The notes below the pieces were generated by a model. The model made no database searches. It was not told the DNA's origin and saw only the letters and a program-made list of their open reading frames with translations. Of a stretch of DNA of 64,000 bases, positions 9,114-18,642 are shown piece after piece. Every line of letters starts with the position of its first letter. Position 1 is the stretch's first letter. The position numbers were made by a program, and so were the translations under genes. The DNA lies in NCBI GenBank assembly GCA_030149205.1, contig JASBSB010000001.1, positions 714,712 through 778,711 of the forward strand. The letters run 5' to 3'. The stretch is from Candidatus Heimdallarchaeota archaeon. Lineage in GTDB: Archaea > Asgardarchaeota > Heimdallarchaeia > Heimdallarchaeales > Kariarchaeaceae.

Positions 9114-10157
9114 TTATGAAACTGAATAAATTTGATGGGTGAGTTTCTCCAGCATTACTGGGTTCATAGTTATAAGCTCAGGTTTTGACAAGTTAACCAA
9201 TGCTGAGATCTTTGATTTAGTCCTTTTAGACAGCTTGTATGCCATGATACAGACTGCCAGACCATCAATTGGAGTAATTAAAAAATATTGATCTTTGGAT
9301 TGTAACTCAAGGTAATCCCCCTGATCAGAAAGAATTTCAATTTCTGAGGAAAAGTTTAGAAATGCAGCAAGTGCTCCAGAAAGAAGTATGTCTTTGTTAG
9401 ATGGGAGTCTGGTCTTTTCATTTTTATGGTCATGGTGAATTAACTTCCCACTTTTGGTTATGATGTAGATCCTTTCAATCTCGGTGTCAACACTTGCATC
9501 ATATAGTAGAGGGAAGACAAACAACAACACGTTTCCCAGAACAAACAAGGCAGTTGAGAAGAGCTCGTTAATGGAGATTATACTTGAGATTGTTGGCCTG
9601 AATGAGCTAATGAGCAGGTATATTTCTACAAAAATAAGCAGGAGAATGAAACTGAAAGAAGCCTTTCGGGTAAATGAAACACCCTTGATCTTGGTGAGAT
9701 AGATGTATTCACTCAACATAATTAAGAAGAACTGGGGTGCTAATACCAAAAACTGAATTAATCTTAATTCTGTGGTCTGAAAATCCCCATAGAATGTTAA
9801 TATCTGGAATATCTGCAAATGTGACCATAAGAAAGATGCTAAGGTGATGGCAAATGGTAAGACTCCCATGACAGGTAACACAAGATCGATATTCTCCTCA
9901 TTTCTCCCGTAGTTGATGATAATTGAAAATAAGGCAGCACTTGAAAGTGCGGTCAATAAAATCTCCATCACATTAACAACCACAAGGGAGAACAGAAAAT
10001 GGAGATAAAAAAACACATCCTGTAAGACATAGATAAATAGCAGAAACAGCCAAAACTGTCCATGATTTAAAGTGTAGAAGTCCTTGTAGATAAGAAAGGA
10101 AATTATGAGTAAGGCTAATATCTCGATAGAGATCAATGAGTAGCTGTAAATTTCCAT
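9114..10157 (-). CDS. 7TM protein with C-terminal cytosolic longin/roadblock-like domain
   Basis: About seven or eight membrane helices fill the first two thirds. A soluble domain of about 120 residues follows, beginning IERIYIITKSGKLI and including LLSGALAAFLNFSSEIEIL and a strand-rich end. The order (strand with SGK/L, helix LLSG-x-L-x-AF, strand) resembles the longin/roadblock-like domains common in Asgard archaea, which bind small GTPases or sense ligands. This fold call is inference. The frame is open to a TTG at 10214. I prefer ATG 10157 (MEIYSYSL) because a purine-rich GGAAGTGGAG precedes it and the two paralogues downstream start directly at a helix. Probably a membrane sensor. Confidence 0.75.
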   Translation of the reverse strand: MEIYSYSLISIEILALLIISFLIYKDFYTLNHGQFWLFLLFIYVLQDVFFYLHFLFSLVVVNVMEILLTALSSAALFSIIINYGRNEENIDLVLPVMGVLPFAITLASFLWSHLQIFQILTFYGDFQTTELRLIQFLVLAPQFFLIMLSEYIYLTKIKGVSFTRKASFSFILLLIFVEIYLLISSFRPTISSIISINELFSTALFVLGNVLLFVFPLLYDASVDTEIERIYIITKSGKLIHHDHKNEKTRLPSNKDILLSGALAAFLNFSSEIEILSDQGDYLELQSKDQYFLITPIDGLAVCIMAYKLSKRTKSKISALVNLSKPELITMNPVMLEKLTHQIYSVS

Positions 10158-10296
10158 TTGCTCCACTTCCTGCAAATTGCTATTCCCAGAAGTATTTAAT
10201 GTGTTTTTTGTCAAAATAAGAGAATGCGTATTTTGTTAGGATTTTTGTATTATTTAGCGAGAATTATTTTTATCCAGATGTGTGGTGCAAATATCG

Positions 10297-11046
10297 TTAG
10301 TTTTCTATTTTCATAAGTAATTCTACTCTTTGAATGTATTCTTCAAAATTTATTGGTAAATGAGACGCCTTATTTTCGCTTGAGATCTTTTTGTATAGTG
10401 TGACTAGCTTAATCAACCTAGATTTTGTCAAAATGAGCCCTTCAGGTGCATAGCCAATAATATACCCCAAAAAGGGGATGGTTAGACCGACCGGGATTAG
10501 CCACAGCTCACTTGGGTAGATGATCCCCCCCATGAGTGCAATAGTGTAAAGAGAGAATAGTGTGATCCACAACCCTTGAGCCTGATTTACTCTTTCATCT
10601 CTGATCTCTGGTTTTGCGGTAATAAATGCTACCAACCCGAAGACTGCGAAAATTGTGAGTGTATACTTTAGGTACTCAATCCTTGCTGAGAACACTGGAA
10701 AAAGGCTTGAGATTGGCGACTCAAGACTTAACCCCAAAAGCATGAAAGTCAGAAGGATAGAAGTGACATATATTGGCTTTGGGATCTTCTTTCCGGTTAT
10801 TAGCCAAACTGCTGAAATTAGTGTTATGACGTCAAGATATGTTATGAGAACAATTAGGGCTTTATCAACAAAAGGCACATTTGGAATCAACAGGAATAGG
10901 ACATTTATAGCAGCTCCTAAAAGAGTCAGACCAATGAGCAGGATCTCCAGAAGTCTCACCTTGAAATAAAGGTATATAGAGTATCCCCCAATTAAAAGTA
11001 ACCCAGCGGTAAGGTAAGCGATGAGACCGTCTTGCAATTGTCTCAA
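10297..11046 (-). CDS. 7TM membrane protein (paralogue pair A)
   Basis: 249 residues with seven hydrophobic helices and a short charged tail (KLVTLYKKI...EEYIQRVELL). It is clearly paralogous to the gene at 11341: both share IPFLGYIIG, P-E-G and the R-(L/I)-IK-(L/M)-V-x-x-Y tail. Topology resembles the sensor part of membrane receptors without an output domain. The TTG at 11046 is one possible start and TTG 11037 (MQDGLIAYL) is another. The neighbouring 9114 gene may be a third member carrying a real output domain. Confidence 0.8.
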   Translation of the reverse strand: MRQLQDGLIAYLTAGLLLIGGYSIYLYFKVRLLEILLIGLTLLGAAINVLFLLIPNVPFVDKALIVLITYLDVITLISAVWLITGKKIPKPIYVTSILLTFMLLGLSLESPISSLFPVFSARIEYLKYTLTIFAVFGLVAFITAKPEIRDERVNQAQGLWITLFSLYTIALMGGIIYPSELWLIPVGLTIPFLGYIIGYAPEGLILTKSRLIKLVTLYKKISSENKASHLPINFEEYIQRVELLMKIEN

Positions 11047-11155
11047 TATAGAATGATAGTACTTAATGATTCTTTTGGTACTGTGTCTATATGTATTGTA
11101 TGCAGTTTGCTAGTTAATAAACAATGGTTGGCTATGGTTCACATGAAAGGGTCAA

Positions 11156-11305
11156 TTGAGGATTATATGGTTGAAGATTAAAGTTGTTGGGAGTGGTGGT
11201 ATGAGGAGGTTCAATACCCATGAACATATTGGGGATAGGATTATGGGGGAAAAGATTGTGGGAAATAGAAATTACGGGATGGAAAAGTTTTTGGATGAAA
11301 ATTAG
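11156..11305 (+). CDS. Doubtful 49-residue open frame or gene remnant
   Basis: A plus-strand frame from TTG 11156 to TAG 11303 reads as plausible protein (VVGSGGMRRF, then THEHIGDRIMGEKIV). The DNA is unusually purine-rich and partly repetitive (GGGATAGGATTATGGGGG). No promoter is seen and the neighbours are on the other strand. Possibly a decayed gene start. Weak. Confidence 0.2.
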   Translation: MRIIWLKIKVVGSGGMRRFNTHEHIGDRIMGEKIVGNRNYGMEKFLDEN

Positions 11306-11340
11306 ATTGAGTAACAAAGATATAAAGGCACTTGGAGTAT

Positions 11341-12090
11341 TCAAATATCCTCGTATAGCCTGTCCTTCACCCTATTGATGTACTCCTCATAGTTTGTGGG
11401 AAAGGATTTCTTCTGGTTTTCCAGCTTTATAACCTGATTATAGGTCTCCACCATCTTTATGATTCTAGCGTTTGAAATAACGGTTCCCTCAGGTACAAAC
11501 CCAATGAGGTAACCAAGAAATGGGATTGTGATACCTATTAAGATCAACCAGTTAGTTGAGGGGTAGATGAAGCTTCCTAGCAGTGCAAATACAAAAATAG
11601 AGAAGATAGATATCCAGATGTTTCTGGCGAGATTCACCCTGTGATCATCTTTAGGGATTTTTGTAAAGACAAAGGACAAGAGCCCAAAAATGCAGAAAAT
11701 AAGTAATACTGCTTTTATGTAGGTATCTGTTGCTGTGAACACCGGGAACAGTCTGTCATATGTTGACTCACTGCTCAAACCAATAAGAAGAAACACGGTC
11801 GCAAGAATCAGATAAAAGACCCATGTTGGAACAACAAAGCCAGTCATATACCAGTAAGAAACGAATAGTAGCACAAATCCAATGGCAAGTATGGTTAGTA
11901 AAATCCAGAGGTTTAGTTTTTTGAACTGGGGCACAAGAAAAATCATCAGGTTTGTAGCACCTGCAAATGTGGAAAGTGAGAAGATAAGCAGCTCAATGAG
12001 TTTCAGCTTGTAATAGAGGTAAAGGACATAGATCCCTATCAGTACCAAGCTAGAGATGATGAAGCTCACTAAGCCAGTGTTCATATTCAT
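11341..12090 (-). CDS. 7TM membrane protein (paralogue pair B)
   Basis: About 249 residues and seven helices, with the same conserved end as the gene at 10297 (IPFLGYLIG, VPEGT, R-I-IK-M-V-E-TY, then EEYINRV). The frame is open to GTG 12102, but a TATA-like box near 12107-12116 fits ATG 12090 or ATG 12084 better. The tandem arrangement and similar length indicate local duplication. The function is unknown; no catalytic motif is visible. Confidence 0.8.
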   Translation of the reverse strand: MNMNTGLVSFIISSLVLIGIYVLYLYYKLKLIELLIFSLSTFAGATNLMIFLVPQFKKLNLWILLTILAIGFVLLFVSYWYMTGFVVPTWVFYLILATVFLLIGLSSESTYDRLFPVFTATDTYIKAVLLIFCIFGLLSFVFTKIPKDDHRVNLARNIWISIFSIFVFALLGSFIYPSTNWLILIGITIPFLGYLIGFVPEGTVISNARIIKMVETYNQVIKLENQKKSFPTNYEEYINRVKDRLYEDI

Positions 12091-12115
12091 TAGAAATTGC
12101 ACACCAGATATAAAT

Positions 12116-12445
12116 ACATTTTAGTGAATGAGATAGTTTAATGAACAATTCAACCAGTTTATTTATGCAATTAGTATGTTAATTAAGATTATTGTTAAGA
12201 TAAATTGAGCATAAATTTTGATAGATTTATTCATGTCGAACCTAATAGGATTTGATAAGAGTCTCCCAAGAATTGGCATTGTCAGGGTAAATTTTCCTAG
12301 ACATCGTTTCAATGTTTTTAATTTCTGGTCTCATATTGGGTTCCATTTTGGCTTTTCTCTATGCATTTGTACACTCCCTCTTATTTAGTTTTGGTACTAC
12401 CCTATGAGTTCTTGTTTCAAGAGCTTGAAGCTGATAAAGAATTTG
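12116..12445. other. Intergenic, nothing recognised
   Basis: About 330 bases between two minus-strand genes. No open frame, RNA gene or strong repeat was seen; the left edge carries promoter sequence for the 7TM gene. Confidence 0.4.
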
Positions 12446-13261
12446 TCATTTCGACTCTTGCATCTTGGTGGCCTTAATTGTGAAGGTAAGAGGTATCTTG
12501 TCTGAGTAAGGCTCAGGTAGCACCCAGCCGTGGTCTGTCTTTATCATAAATGGAAGGTTTTGAAAGAAGCTGGTTGCTGATTCTTTAAATTCAGTCAGAA
12601 TTATTCCGTTGGACAGTAATGCTGTAACAATCTCTGAGATTGAGTGATTCCACTCATAGCAGGTGGTGTTCTTAAGCTTAGGAAGACCCTCTTCATGAAT
12701 GTACGAGTATTCTCCCTCAAATTTCATAGGGAGCTCCGATCTAAAGTAACTGTATTTGACTCTGAGATCATCAGCTTCATCATCAAACACGTGTATAAAT
12801 GGATGTGAATCCTTTATGAAGAAGATACCATCAGGTTTGAGCAGTCTGGATATTGTCTTTGCCCATTTATCTAGGTCACCAAGCCATGGAAGGACACCAA
12901 CAGAGGTAAACACAATATCAAACTGTTCATCCAGTGGCACATTATAGACATCTGCCTCTACAAACCTAGTGTCAAGCCCAAGTTCGGCGGCGAGTGATTC
13001 TGCCAGTTTGATCGCTGGCTTTGAAAAATCCACCCCTGTTGCCTTTGCACCTAACCTACTAAATGACATCGTATCAAGTCCAAAATGACATTGCAGATGG
13101 AGTAGTGTTTTTCCACTTACGTCTCCAATCTCAAGGTGCTCACCAGCGACAAAGCTCAGCTCTCCCTCCTTGAACTGTTTTAGCCTATATCCCTCAGAAT
13201 CCCTGTGGATCTCAACTCGTTCATCCCAGTTTTTCATATTGGTAAGTTGGAATTCATCCAT
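12446..13261 (-). CDS. Class I SAM-dependent methyltransferase
   Basis: 271 residues. The Rossmann-fold motif I is LLHLQCHFGLDT (about residues 53-64), followed by an acidic residue at the end of strand 2 (D78 in GVDFS), the adenine-side EADV, and the motif IV strand DIVFTSVG. The family transfers a methyl group from SAM to small molecules or proteins; the acceptor cannot be inferred. The motif I sequence with HLQCHFG is typical of a bacterial-like subfamily of unknown substrate. Monocistronic. Confidence 0.85.
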   Translation of the reverse strand: MDEFQLTNMKNWDERVEIHRDSEGYRLKQFKEGELSFVAGEHLEIGDVSGKTLLHLQCHFGLDTMSFSRLGAKATGVDFSKPAIKLAESLAAELGLDTRFVEADVYNVPLDEQFDIVFTSVGVLPWLGDLDKWAKTISRLLKPDGIFFIKDSHPFIHVFDDEADDLRVKYSYFRSELPMKFEGEYSYIHEEGLPKLKNTTCYEWNHSISEIVTALLSNGIILTEFKESATSFFQNLPFMIKTDHGWVLPEPYSDKIPLTFTIKATKMQESK

Positions 13262-13412
13262 ATCCTGTCTTGAGTTGATTGCTTATGAAATTTCCTACTG
13301 GTAGATTAAAGATTGAATTGAATCAAATTGACATCCCCAATCAAATAATAATATTGCGAATTTACCAATTATTGTTGAAAAAACACTTAAATGCGTTTAA
13401 TTAAATTACCCT

Positions 13413-14090
13413 ATGTCACTTTTAAAAAAATTTGAAAAATATTTAGACATCTATGATCCAATATTGAAAAAGGGGAGTGGTTTAACTACTGCAGAGTTAA
13501 AGTCTTTGGTTTCTTTCGAGATGATCACATTGACAAAAATTCCACTTAAATCAGGAAAATCACCTAAGAATGAGAATGCCTTTCAAATTACGGATTCTGG
13601 GAGAAGTTATTTTCAAATGAAGCTTAACAAGAAGGTTCCAGTGACAGGTTTAATTCAAAGAACTAAAAAAAAGCTAGATGAAACTAACGCCCAGGTGATT
13701 GAGATGAAGGGGAGACTCTCAGGCTTAGAAAAGGAATTGTTGGAATTAAAGGAGGCATTGCTCAAAGTTGTCAAATTGGAGGATAAAGGGGAAACCCTGT
13801 CTTCTCATTCAATAAAGAAACATCTTTCAGACAGGGAAGTTCTTCAAATTTTGAGGGAGGCACAGAGCACCTCTCAACCAAAGGAACGATCAGGTATGCT
13901 CTATTCAGTTGAAATTTATTTCTCTGCATTAAATAAGGCAAATTTTGAAGACGATAATATTAATCAAAAGTTGTATAATCTTTATGAAAACAACTTGTTG
14001 GAACTTCAGATGGGACCAGCTAATAATCGTAGCAGAGGGGTAGTTTCACCCTCAGGGAAGACCTTTCATTGGGGTTGGGTTAAGGAATGA
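13413..14090 (+). CDS. Helix-turn-helix / coiled-coil protein, partner of the ATPase-nuclease
   Basis: 225 residues. The N-terminal 75 residues look like a winged helix (ITDSGRSYF wing and strand). A long coiled coil follows at about residues 82-125 (KGRLSGLEKELLELKEAL). The C-terminal 90 residues could be a second winged helix (SDREVLQIL, then LYENNLLEL). The ATG lies about 26 bases from a TATA-like ACTTAAATG. The stop overlaps the start of the next gene by four bases (ATGA), so the two products are made together and probably bind each other. Likely a DNA- or target-recognition adaptor; no family name is secure. Confidence 0.8.
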   Translation: MSLLKKFEKYLDIYDPILKKGSGLTTAELKSLVSFEMITLTKIPLKSGKSPKNENAFQITDSGRSYFQMKLNKKVPVTGLIQRTKKKLDETNAQVIEMKGRLSGLEKELLELKEALLKVVKLEDKGETLSSHSIKKHLSDREVLQILREAQSTSQPKERSGMLYSVEIYFSALNKANFEDDNINQKLYNLYENNLLELQMGPANNRSRGVVSPSGKTFHWGWVKE

Positions 14091-16249
14091 TGAATTTTTT
14101 CCCAAATATTTCAGTAAATTACAAATCTCAGAGGGACAATTTGCTACTGGATAAGAGACTCCCCAACCCATTTCCCGGTAGACCTGCCTCTGCGACTTCC
14201 AGTAATCCACCTTTAAAATTATTGGGAAGAGATAAGCAAAGGAAAAAATTATATGATATTATAACAAAAGCTGCAACTACAGACAACCGACCTTTGATTA
14301 TTATACAGGGTGAAACTGGGATGGGGAAATCTGCATTAACCTCGTTTATTTTCTCTGAGATCACCAAAAACACCTTTCCATCACAGAATCAGGGGTTAGA
14401 TATTTACAGTGCATATATTGAAGCCTATGGTGAGGCAAATGACTTTAGACTGGGGAGCTTCTATACACAGATAATAAAATCATTAGATAAACATGGACAG
14501 TTAGGAACAATTGTTGCGAAGGTTATTCAAAAGATTGGGAAAATAATTTATGAAACAGACCACGAGGAATTTTTACGCTTGTTCAATGATTGGAATATCA
14601 ATGAAGGATTAGACTCTATCTTTGAGCATATCAATAATTATTCTACAGCTGCACAGTTCTATGATAACCTGTTAGCTGGGGTTTCGGTCTTTTATACCCA
14701 GATTAAGAATGAATGGAAGTCAATTGATAGCTCATTTTTACGGGTCTTGCTGCTCTCTCAGTTTGCAACGAAAAATAGGTTAAATGCAATTGAATCATTG
14801 ATTACAGGAAAATCATTTGATTCATTTGCTGTCAGCACCGATGCGGAGGCAAGAGATTTGATAAACACATTTATGGATCTGTTGATAACCCTAAACCAAA
14901 ACACTGCCTTTGTCTTATTCATTGATCAACTGGAGGAGTTATTTACAATCCAGACACCAGAAAAGATTTCAATACAGATATTTACCTTATTACTGACCCT
15001 GAGACAGATACCTAAGTTATCCATTATCTTATCAGGGAATAATCAAGCCTTCAAATACCTCCTTGACAACTTAGAAGAGGATCCAAGAAATCAGATTGAA
15101 CAATGGCAGATTTTTCTTTATCTTCCTAAACTTGAGGGATCTGATGTATGTTCTATCATTTATCAGTTGTTACTTGAATTCTGGAAAGCACAAAACATGA
15201 CTCCAGATCATAAAGCTCCCTTTTACCCTTTCTCTGAAAAAACCATTGAATATATATATGAAAAAAATGATAGGAATCTCCGGTCTACCTTAATAAATTT
15301 TCATGATATAGTGTCAAAATTTAGAGATGATGAAAAGGTTGAGGATTTGACAGATCCAATTAAAGCTATTGCTTCCTTAGGGATCATAAAAAATCCAAGA
15401 TTTATACCTAGCCAGATCCAGAAGGACTTTTATAATTACTTGATTTCAAACAAGATCCAAGACAAATTCAGAGCACAAATTCCAGAAGATGCCCTGCATA
15501 ATTTATTCACACTTCTAATGAGAGAAGTAGATTACATCTCAGAGGTCAAAAAATCTCCAAAGTTACCCAATTCAGGCAAAAAGCCAGATATTTATTACCG
15601 GCTTGGAGGAAATCTACTCCACTCCAACTCAACTAAGGTTGGAATTGAAGTAAAGTGCTATAGAAGAGGAAACAAGGTTGATAGAGGTAACATCATGAAA
15701 ACTGTGGAGTTATTGGAAAAGGGAGATGTGGATTACGTTGTCTGGGTAACAAACGTAGAACTTGATTTACAGACCATTTCACAGCTACCCCCATCAATCA
15801 AAGAAAAACAACTAAGTATAAGCCCTAAGACTGAGGAGCAATTTGCATATCTTTATTGGACATATATTTTTCAAGATGCAATGAATAGACCTCCATCAAA
15901 GGAAGAAGTCATTTTCTTGTTTGACAAGATAGGATATCCAGAACACTTACTGAGAATAGAGAAGTCAGGAGAACCATTGGTCTTAAAGCCTAATCCTACT
16001 CCAATTCCAGAACCAACTGAGAGTTTTCATGAACAGATAACCCAATTTCTTTTGGATGAGTTTGAAAGTTTATTGTCTAAGGGAAGAAAACAGGTTCGAA
16101 AAGAGGATTTGTTTACTAGTTTTAAGAAGGAAAGAATTATTGAAGACGAATCGTCTGTGGAACTAGAATTTGTCGATATCTTAGAAAAGATAGTGGATAA
16201 AAAAGATAAAATGAGAACAACAACAAGGTTGGTCAAATTTATCCAATAG
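14087..16249 (+). CDS. P-loop ATPase fused to PD-(D/E)XK nuclease-like domain
   Basis: 720 residues. Walker A is GETGMGKS (75-82) after an ORC/STAND-like LLGRDKQ lead. Walker B is FVLFIDQLEE (275-284), with a sensor-1-like SGN near 316. A helical region leads to a C-terminal restriction-endonuclease-like core: KPD at 499-501, then VGIEVKCYR with E521-x-K523, the pattern of the PD-(D/E)XK fold. The last 100 residues are helical and charged. An NTP-driven nuclease is the simplest reading. Coupled by ATGA to the coiled-coil gene upstream. This makes it a candidate defence module, but no known system name is assigned. It could also be a DNA-repair or replication factor. Confidence 0.85.
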   Translation: MMNFFPNISVNYKSQRDNLLLDKRLPNPFPGRPASATSSNPPLKLLGRDKQRKKLYDIITKAATTDNRPLIIIQGETGMGKSALTSFIFSEITKNTFPSQNQGLDIYSAYIEAYGEANDFRLGSFYTQIIKSLDKHGQLGTIVAKVIQKIGKIIYETDHEEFLRLFNDWNINEGLDSIFEHINNYSTAAQFYDNLLAGVSVFYTQIKNEWKSIDSSFLRVLLLSQFATKNRLNAIESLITGKSFDSFAVSTDAEARDLINTFMDLLITLNQNTAFVLFIDQLEELFTIQTPEKISIQIFTLLLTLRQIPKLSIILSGNNQAFKYLLDNLEEDPRNQIEQWQIFLYLPKLEGSDVCSIIYQLLLEFWKAQNMTPDHKAPFYPFSEKTIEYIYEKNDRNLRSTLINFHDIVSKFRDDEKVEDLTDPIKAIASLGIIKNPRFIPSQIQKDFYNYLISNKIQDKFRAQIPEDALHNLFTLLMREVDYISEVKKSPKLPNSGKKPDIYYRLGGNLLHSNSTKVGIEVKCYRRGNKVDRGNIMKTVELLEKGDVDYVVWVTNVELDLQTISQLPPSIKEKQLSISPKTEEQFAYLYWTYIFQDAMNRPPSKEEVIFLFDKIGYPEHLLRIEKSGEPLVLKPNPTPIPEPTESFHEQITQFLLDEFESLLSKGRKQVRKEDLFTSFKKERIIEDESSVELEFVDILEKIVDKKDKMRTTTRLVKFIQ

Positions 16250-16473
16250 ATCTAATTTAAGTAATGATGAACTTTTAGACCTGTTTTAAGTAAATGGAAT
16301 ATTGGATTATTGTGGTCTACATCCATCAAGCTGAAATACTTCTTAGAAGTCTCAGATATTGAGAATAGCCTTTAGAACCGAACAGAGACAGTTTGAAAAA
16401 TTATTTCATTTCTGTGCTTATCCTGATACGGTAATGTAAAAATTAATATGTTTCAGTTGTTATTCCTAATCAA

Positions 16474-17586
16474 ATGAATTCAATCAATCGTAACCTTGAA
16501 CTTCCGAAGAAGTACAAAAGGTACCTCGAGATGAGAAGTTCGGGTCCCTTAGAGAAATTGATTGCTGTGACTCTGTTTGTTCTTGCCATTGTACCATTGA
16601 TTTGGGTAATTTACAACTTTTACACCTTTCATAACTTTAGCACCTTATTCATTGGTTTTAGCTATTTTATTTTGCTAGGAATCGTCCAAGTTGTGATACT
16701 TTCAGGATATTCACTAAATTATCGCTTTATTTTAAATAACTCGAAAATTATTATAAAGCAAGGTTGGAAGGAGTTTAAATTCTCACTTTTTGATCCAAGC
16801 TTTGATTTTAGGCTCGAGGTGAAAGATGGAGAAGTGGGGGTGGGGGTGAAATCGGATCTAGAAGATTTAAATTTGGTCACAAGATTCATATCTGAAAGGA
16901 GAATTAAGGTATTTTTGGCAAATTTAGTGGCTCGTCTACCGAAGGACAGATTTAAGTATAGTTTTGAGGATACTGAAGGAATAAGGTTTCACCTTTTCCA
17001 CATTGGTGGGGAACAAGAATTAGCTTCTGATCAAACATATGATCTGGATGATGCAGATCATGTCAGATATAAAGCAAAGCACTGGCAATTCAAAGCAAAT
17101 AAGATTCTGTTGATAAGTCTCACGGGTCTGTTGTTGTACACATTCATTACTTATTTGTTAAATTATTTGACAGTCCCTCAGGAAGTTAACTTAGCTGTTT
17201 CACTAACAGCAACCTATGGTCTACAAATGCTGGTTGGATTGATTGTTTATGTTGTTGTCTTGCTTGGTTTGTTTGGAAGCCACCTTAGGTTGAAAAAAGA
17301 GCATTTGATCTTCACAAACCGTTTTATAAAAGATGAGGGGCTCTTACATACAAAATTCATATTCTTCAACTCAGTTAGATCTGTTCTAATGACAGGTAAT
17401 GGGGATACTCTTGATATAGTTATTGTCTACCTCCCAAGTAACGGCAGACTAAGTACAAAGACCTTAAACCTTCCCAAATACAATGAGGAACGTTTTAAAA
17501 AACTGATTGATATTCTTCTTCAAGCAGGTGTTGAGGTGAAAAGGGAGAATTTACTTCAAAATACAGTGAACCTAAATCAGCCCTAA
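16474..17586 (+). CDS. Four-helix membrane protein with two beta-rich (PH-like) domains
   Basis: 370 residues. Two helices (about 28-48 and 58-82), a beta-rich segment, a KHW motif before helices 3 and 4 (about 210-265), then a second beta-rich domain (LRLKKEHLIFTNRF...). The same layout occurs in the genes at 18643, 26507 and 27724, so this is a local paralogous family. The beta parts resemble bacterial PH-like (DUF304-type) domains attached to membrane helices; that is an inference. Function unknown, membrane located. Confidence 0.8.
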   Translation: MNSINRNLELPKKYKRYLEMRSSGPLEKLIAVTLFVLAIVPLIWVIYNFYTFHNFSTLFIGFSYFILLGIVQVVILSGYSLNYRFILNNSKIIIKQGWKEFKFSLFDPSFDFRLEVKDGEVGVGVKSDLEDLNLVTRFISERRIKVFLANLVARLPKDRFKYSFEDTEGIRFHLFHIGGEQELASDQTYDLDDADHVRYKAKHWQFKANKILLISLTGLLLYTFITYLLNYLTVPQEVNLAVSLTATYGLQMLVGLIVYVVVLLGLFGSHLRLKKEHLIFTNRFIKDEGLLHTKFIFFNSVRSVLMTGNGDTLDIVIVYLPSNGRLSTKTLNLPKYNEERFKKLIDILLQAGVEVKRENLLQNTVNLNQP

Positions 17587-17753
17587 ATTTTAGATTACGA
17601 CTACAGACTAGGTAATTGCTAATTTAAAGATAATATAAGATTAAATTAAGTAAAATTGAGCATCTAGATAATTGTGAAAAATTGTGAAAATATTATAAAG
17701 CTCTGTTCAAAATTGTAAGGGTATAGCTGCCTTGCTTTCTTGTCTGCTGATCA

Positions 17754-18203
17754 CTATTTGATTTTTTTGGCGTGCTTATACTGAGATAGAAACTCATCCA
17801 CAGATGTGTGACTGATTGCTTTGGCTATGACATCAAGTGGCAGATTTTCGAGCTTTCTGAATCTGACACAGGATTTTCCCATATCCAGTCGTTTTCCTGA
17901 TGCCTTATATTCCTTGATGAACCATTCACTAAGGTCTGGGTCTGAGTAGACATTGTTCATGTACAGAGACATGTGGTTCTTTTGGGAAGCAAGGCTTAGA
18001 TAGGCGAGGGGAAGCTTGTTATAGGTGTTTGGGAATGTCTCCAGGGGTATTACATAACTGATCATCCCGTATTGATAGACCTCCTTGTATCCCTCCGGTA
18101 AATTCTCAAGAATAAGCTTTCTCAGCTGGGTTAAAGCATCCCTTCGGTCTTCAGGAAGTTTACTGAGATACTCTTCTATGGTAGATGCCTCGATTTTCAT
18201 CAA
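17754..18203 (-). CDS. DUF1801 (YdhG-like) domain protein
   Basis: 149 residues matching the DUF1801 pattern: an N-terminal helix pair (EEYLSKLPEDRRDALTQLR), EVYQYGMISYVIP, and SQKNHMSLYM followed by GKSCVRF. This compact cytosolic fold is widespread in bacteria and some archaea. Its biochemical role is not settled, though iron- or stress-related roles have been proposed. The gene stands alone, transcribed away from 18643. Confidence 0.85.
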   Translation of the reverse strand: MMKIEASTIEEYLSKLPEDRRDALTQLRKLILENLPEGYKEVYQYGMISYVIPLETFPNTYNKLPLAYLSLASQKNHMSLYMNNVYSDPDLSEWFIKEYKASGKRLDMGKSCVRFRKLENLPLDVIAKAISHTSVDEFLSQYKHAKKIK

Positions 18204-18642
18204 AATAGATATTGGTCTTAACTATTTAAATAAGAGCTTGATTGAAGATTTGATTTGTAATGATATTCTCAGTGTAACATTTGAAATACATTAATAAAAT
18301 AAACAAATAATTAAAATAAAGTGTTAATTTTGACTATAGGCTTATCTTGGAGAGCAATTGTGGTTATTACTACAATTTAAGTGTCAAAATATTGTATTAC
18401 ATAATTAAATAGGTGGTTCCCTAATTAAAAGCATGATTTTTAACAATCTTTCTATAAATATCTAAATTATTCCAATTCACACTACATTTCTGAGTTTGAA
18501 AATTGTAACACATTTTGCTACCGACTGCAATCCTAAATTCCTCAAACTCTTAGCATTGTAGCTTACTAGAATATTTTTTCCACATGCTTCGAATATTTAT
18601 TTATTTTTACTCAGATTTTAATAACTCTAAAGTAAATGATGT
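18204..18642. other. Divergent intergenic region
   Basis: 440 AT-rich bases between divergent genes. It should hold both promoters. No frame, RNA gene or repeat that I can support. Confidence 0.4.

Noticed and set aside
11132..11344. Minus-strand 70-residue frame after the 7TM gene
   Set aside because: Low-complexity, Pro/His/Asn-rich, no promoter; the purine-rich opposite strand explains it.
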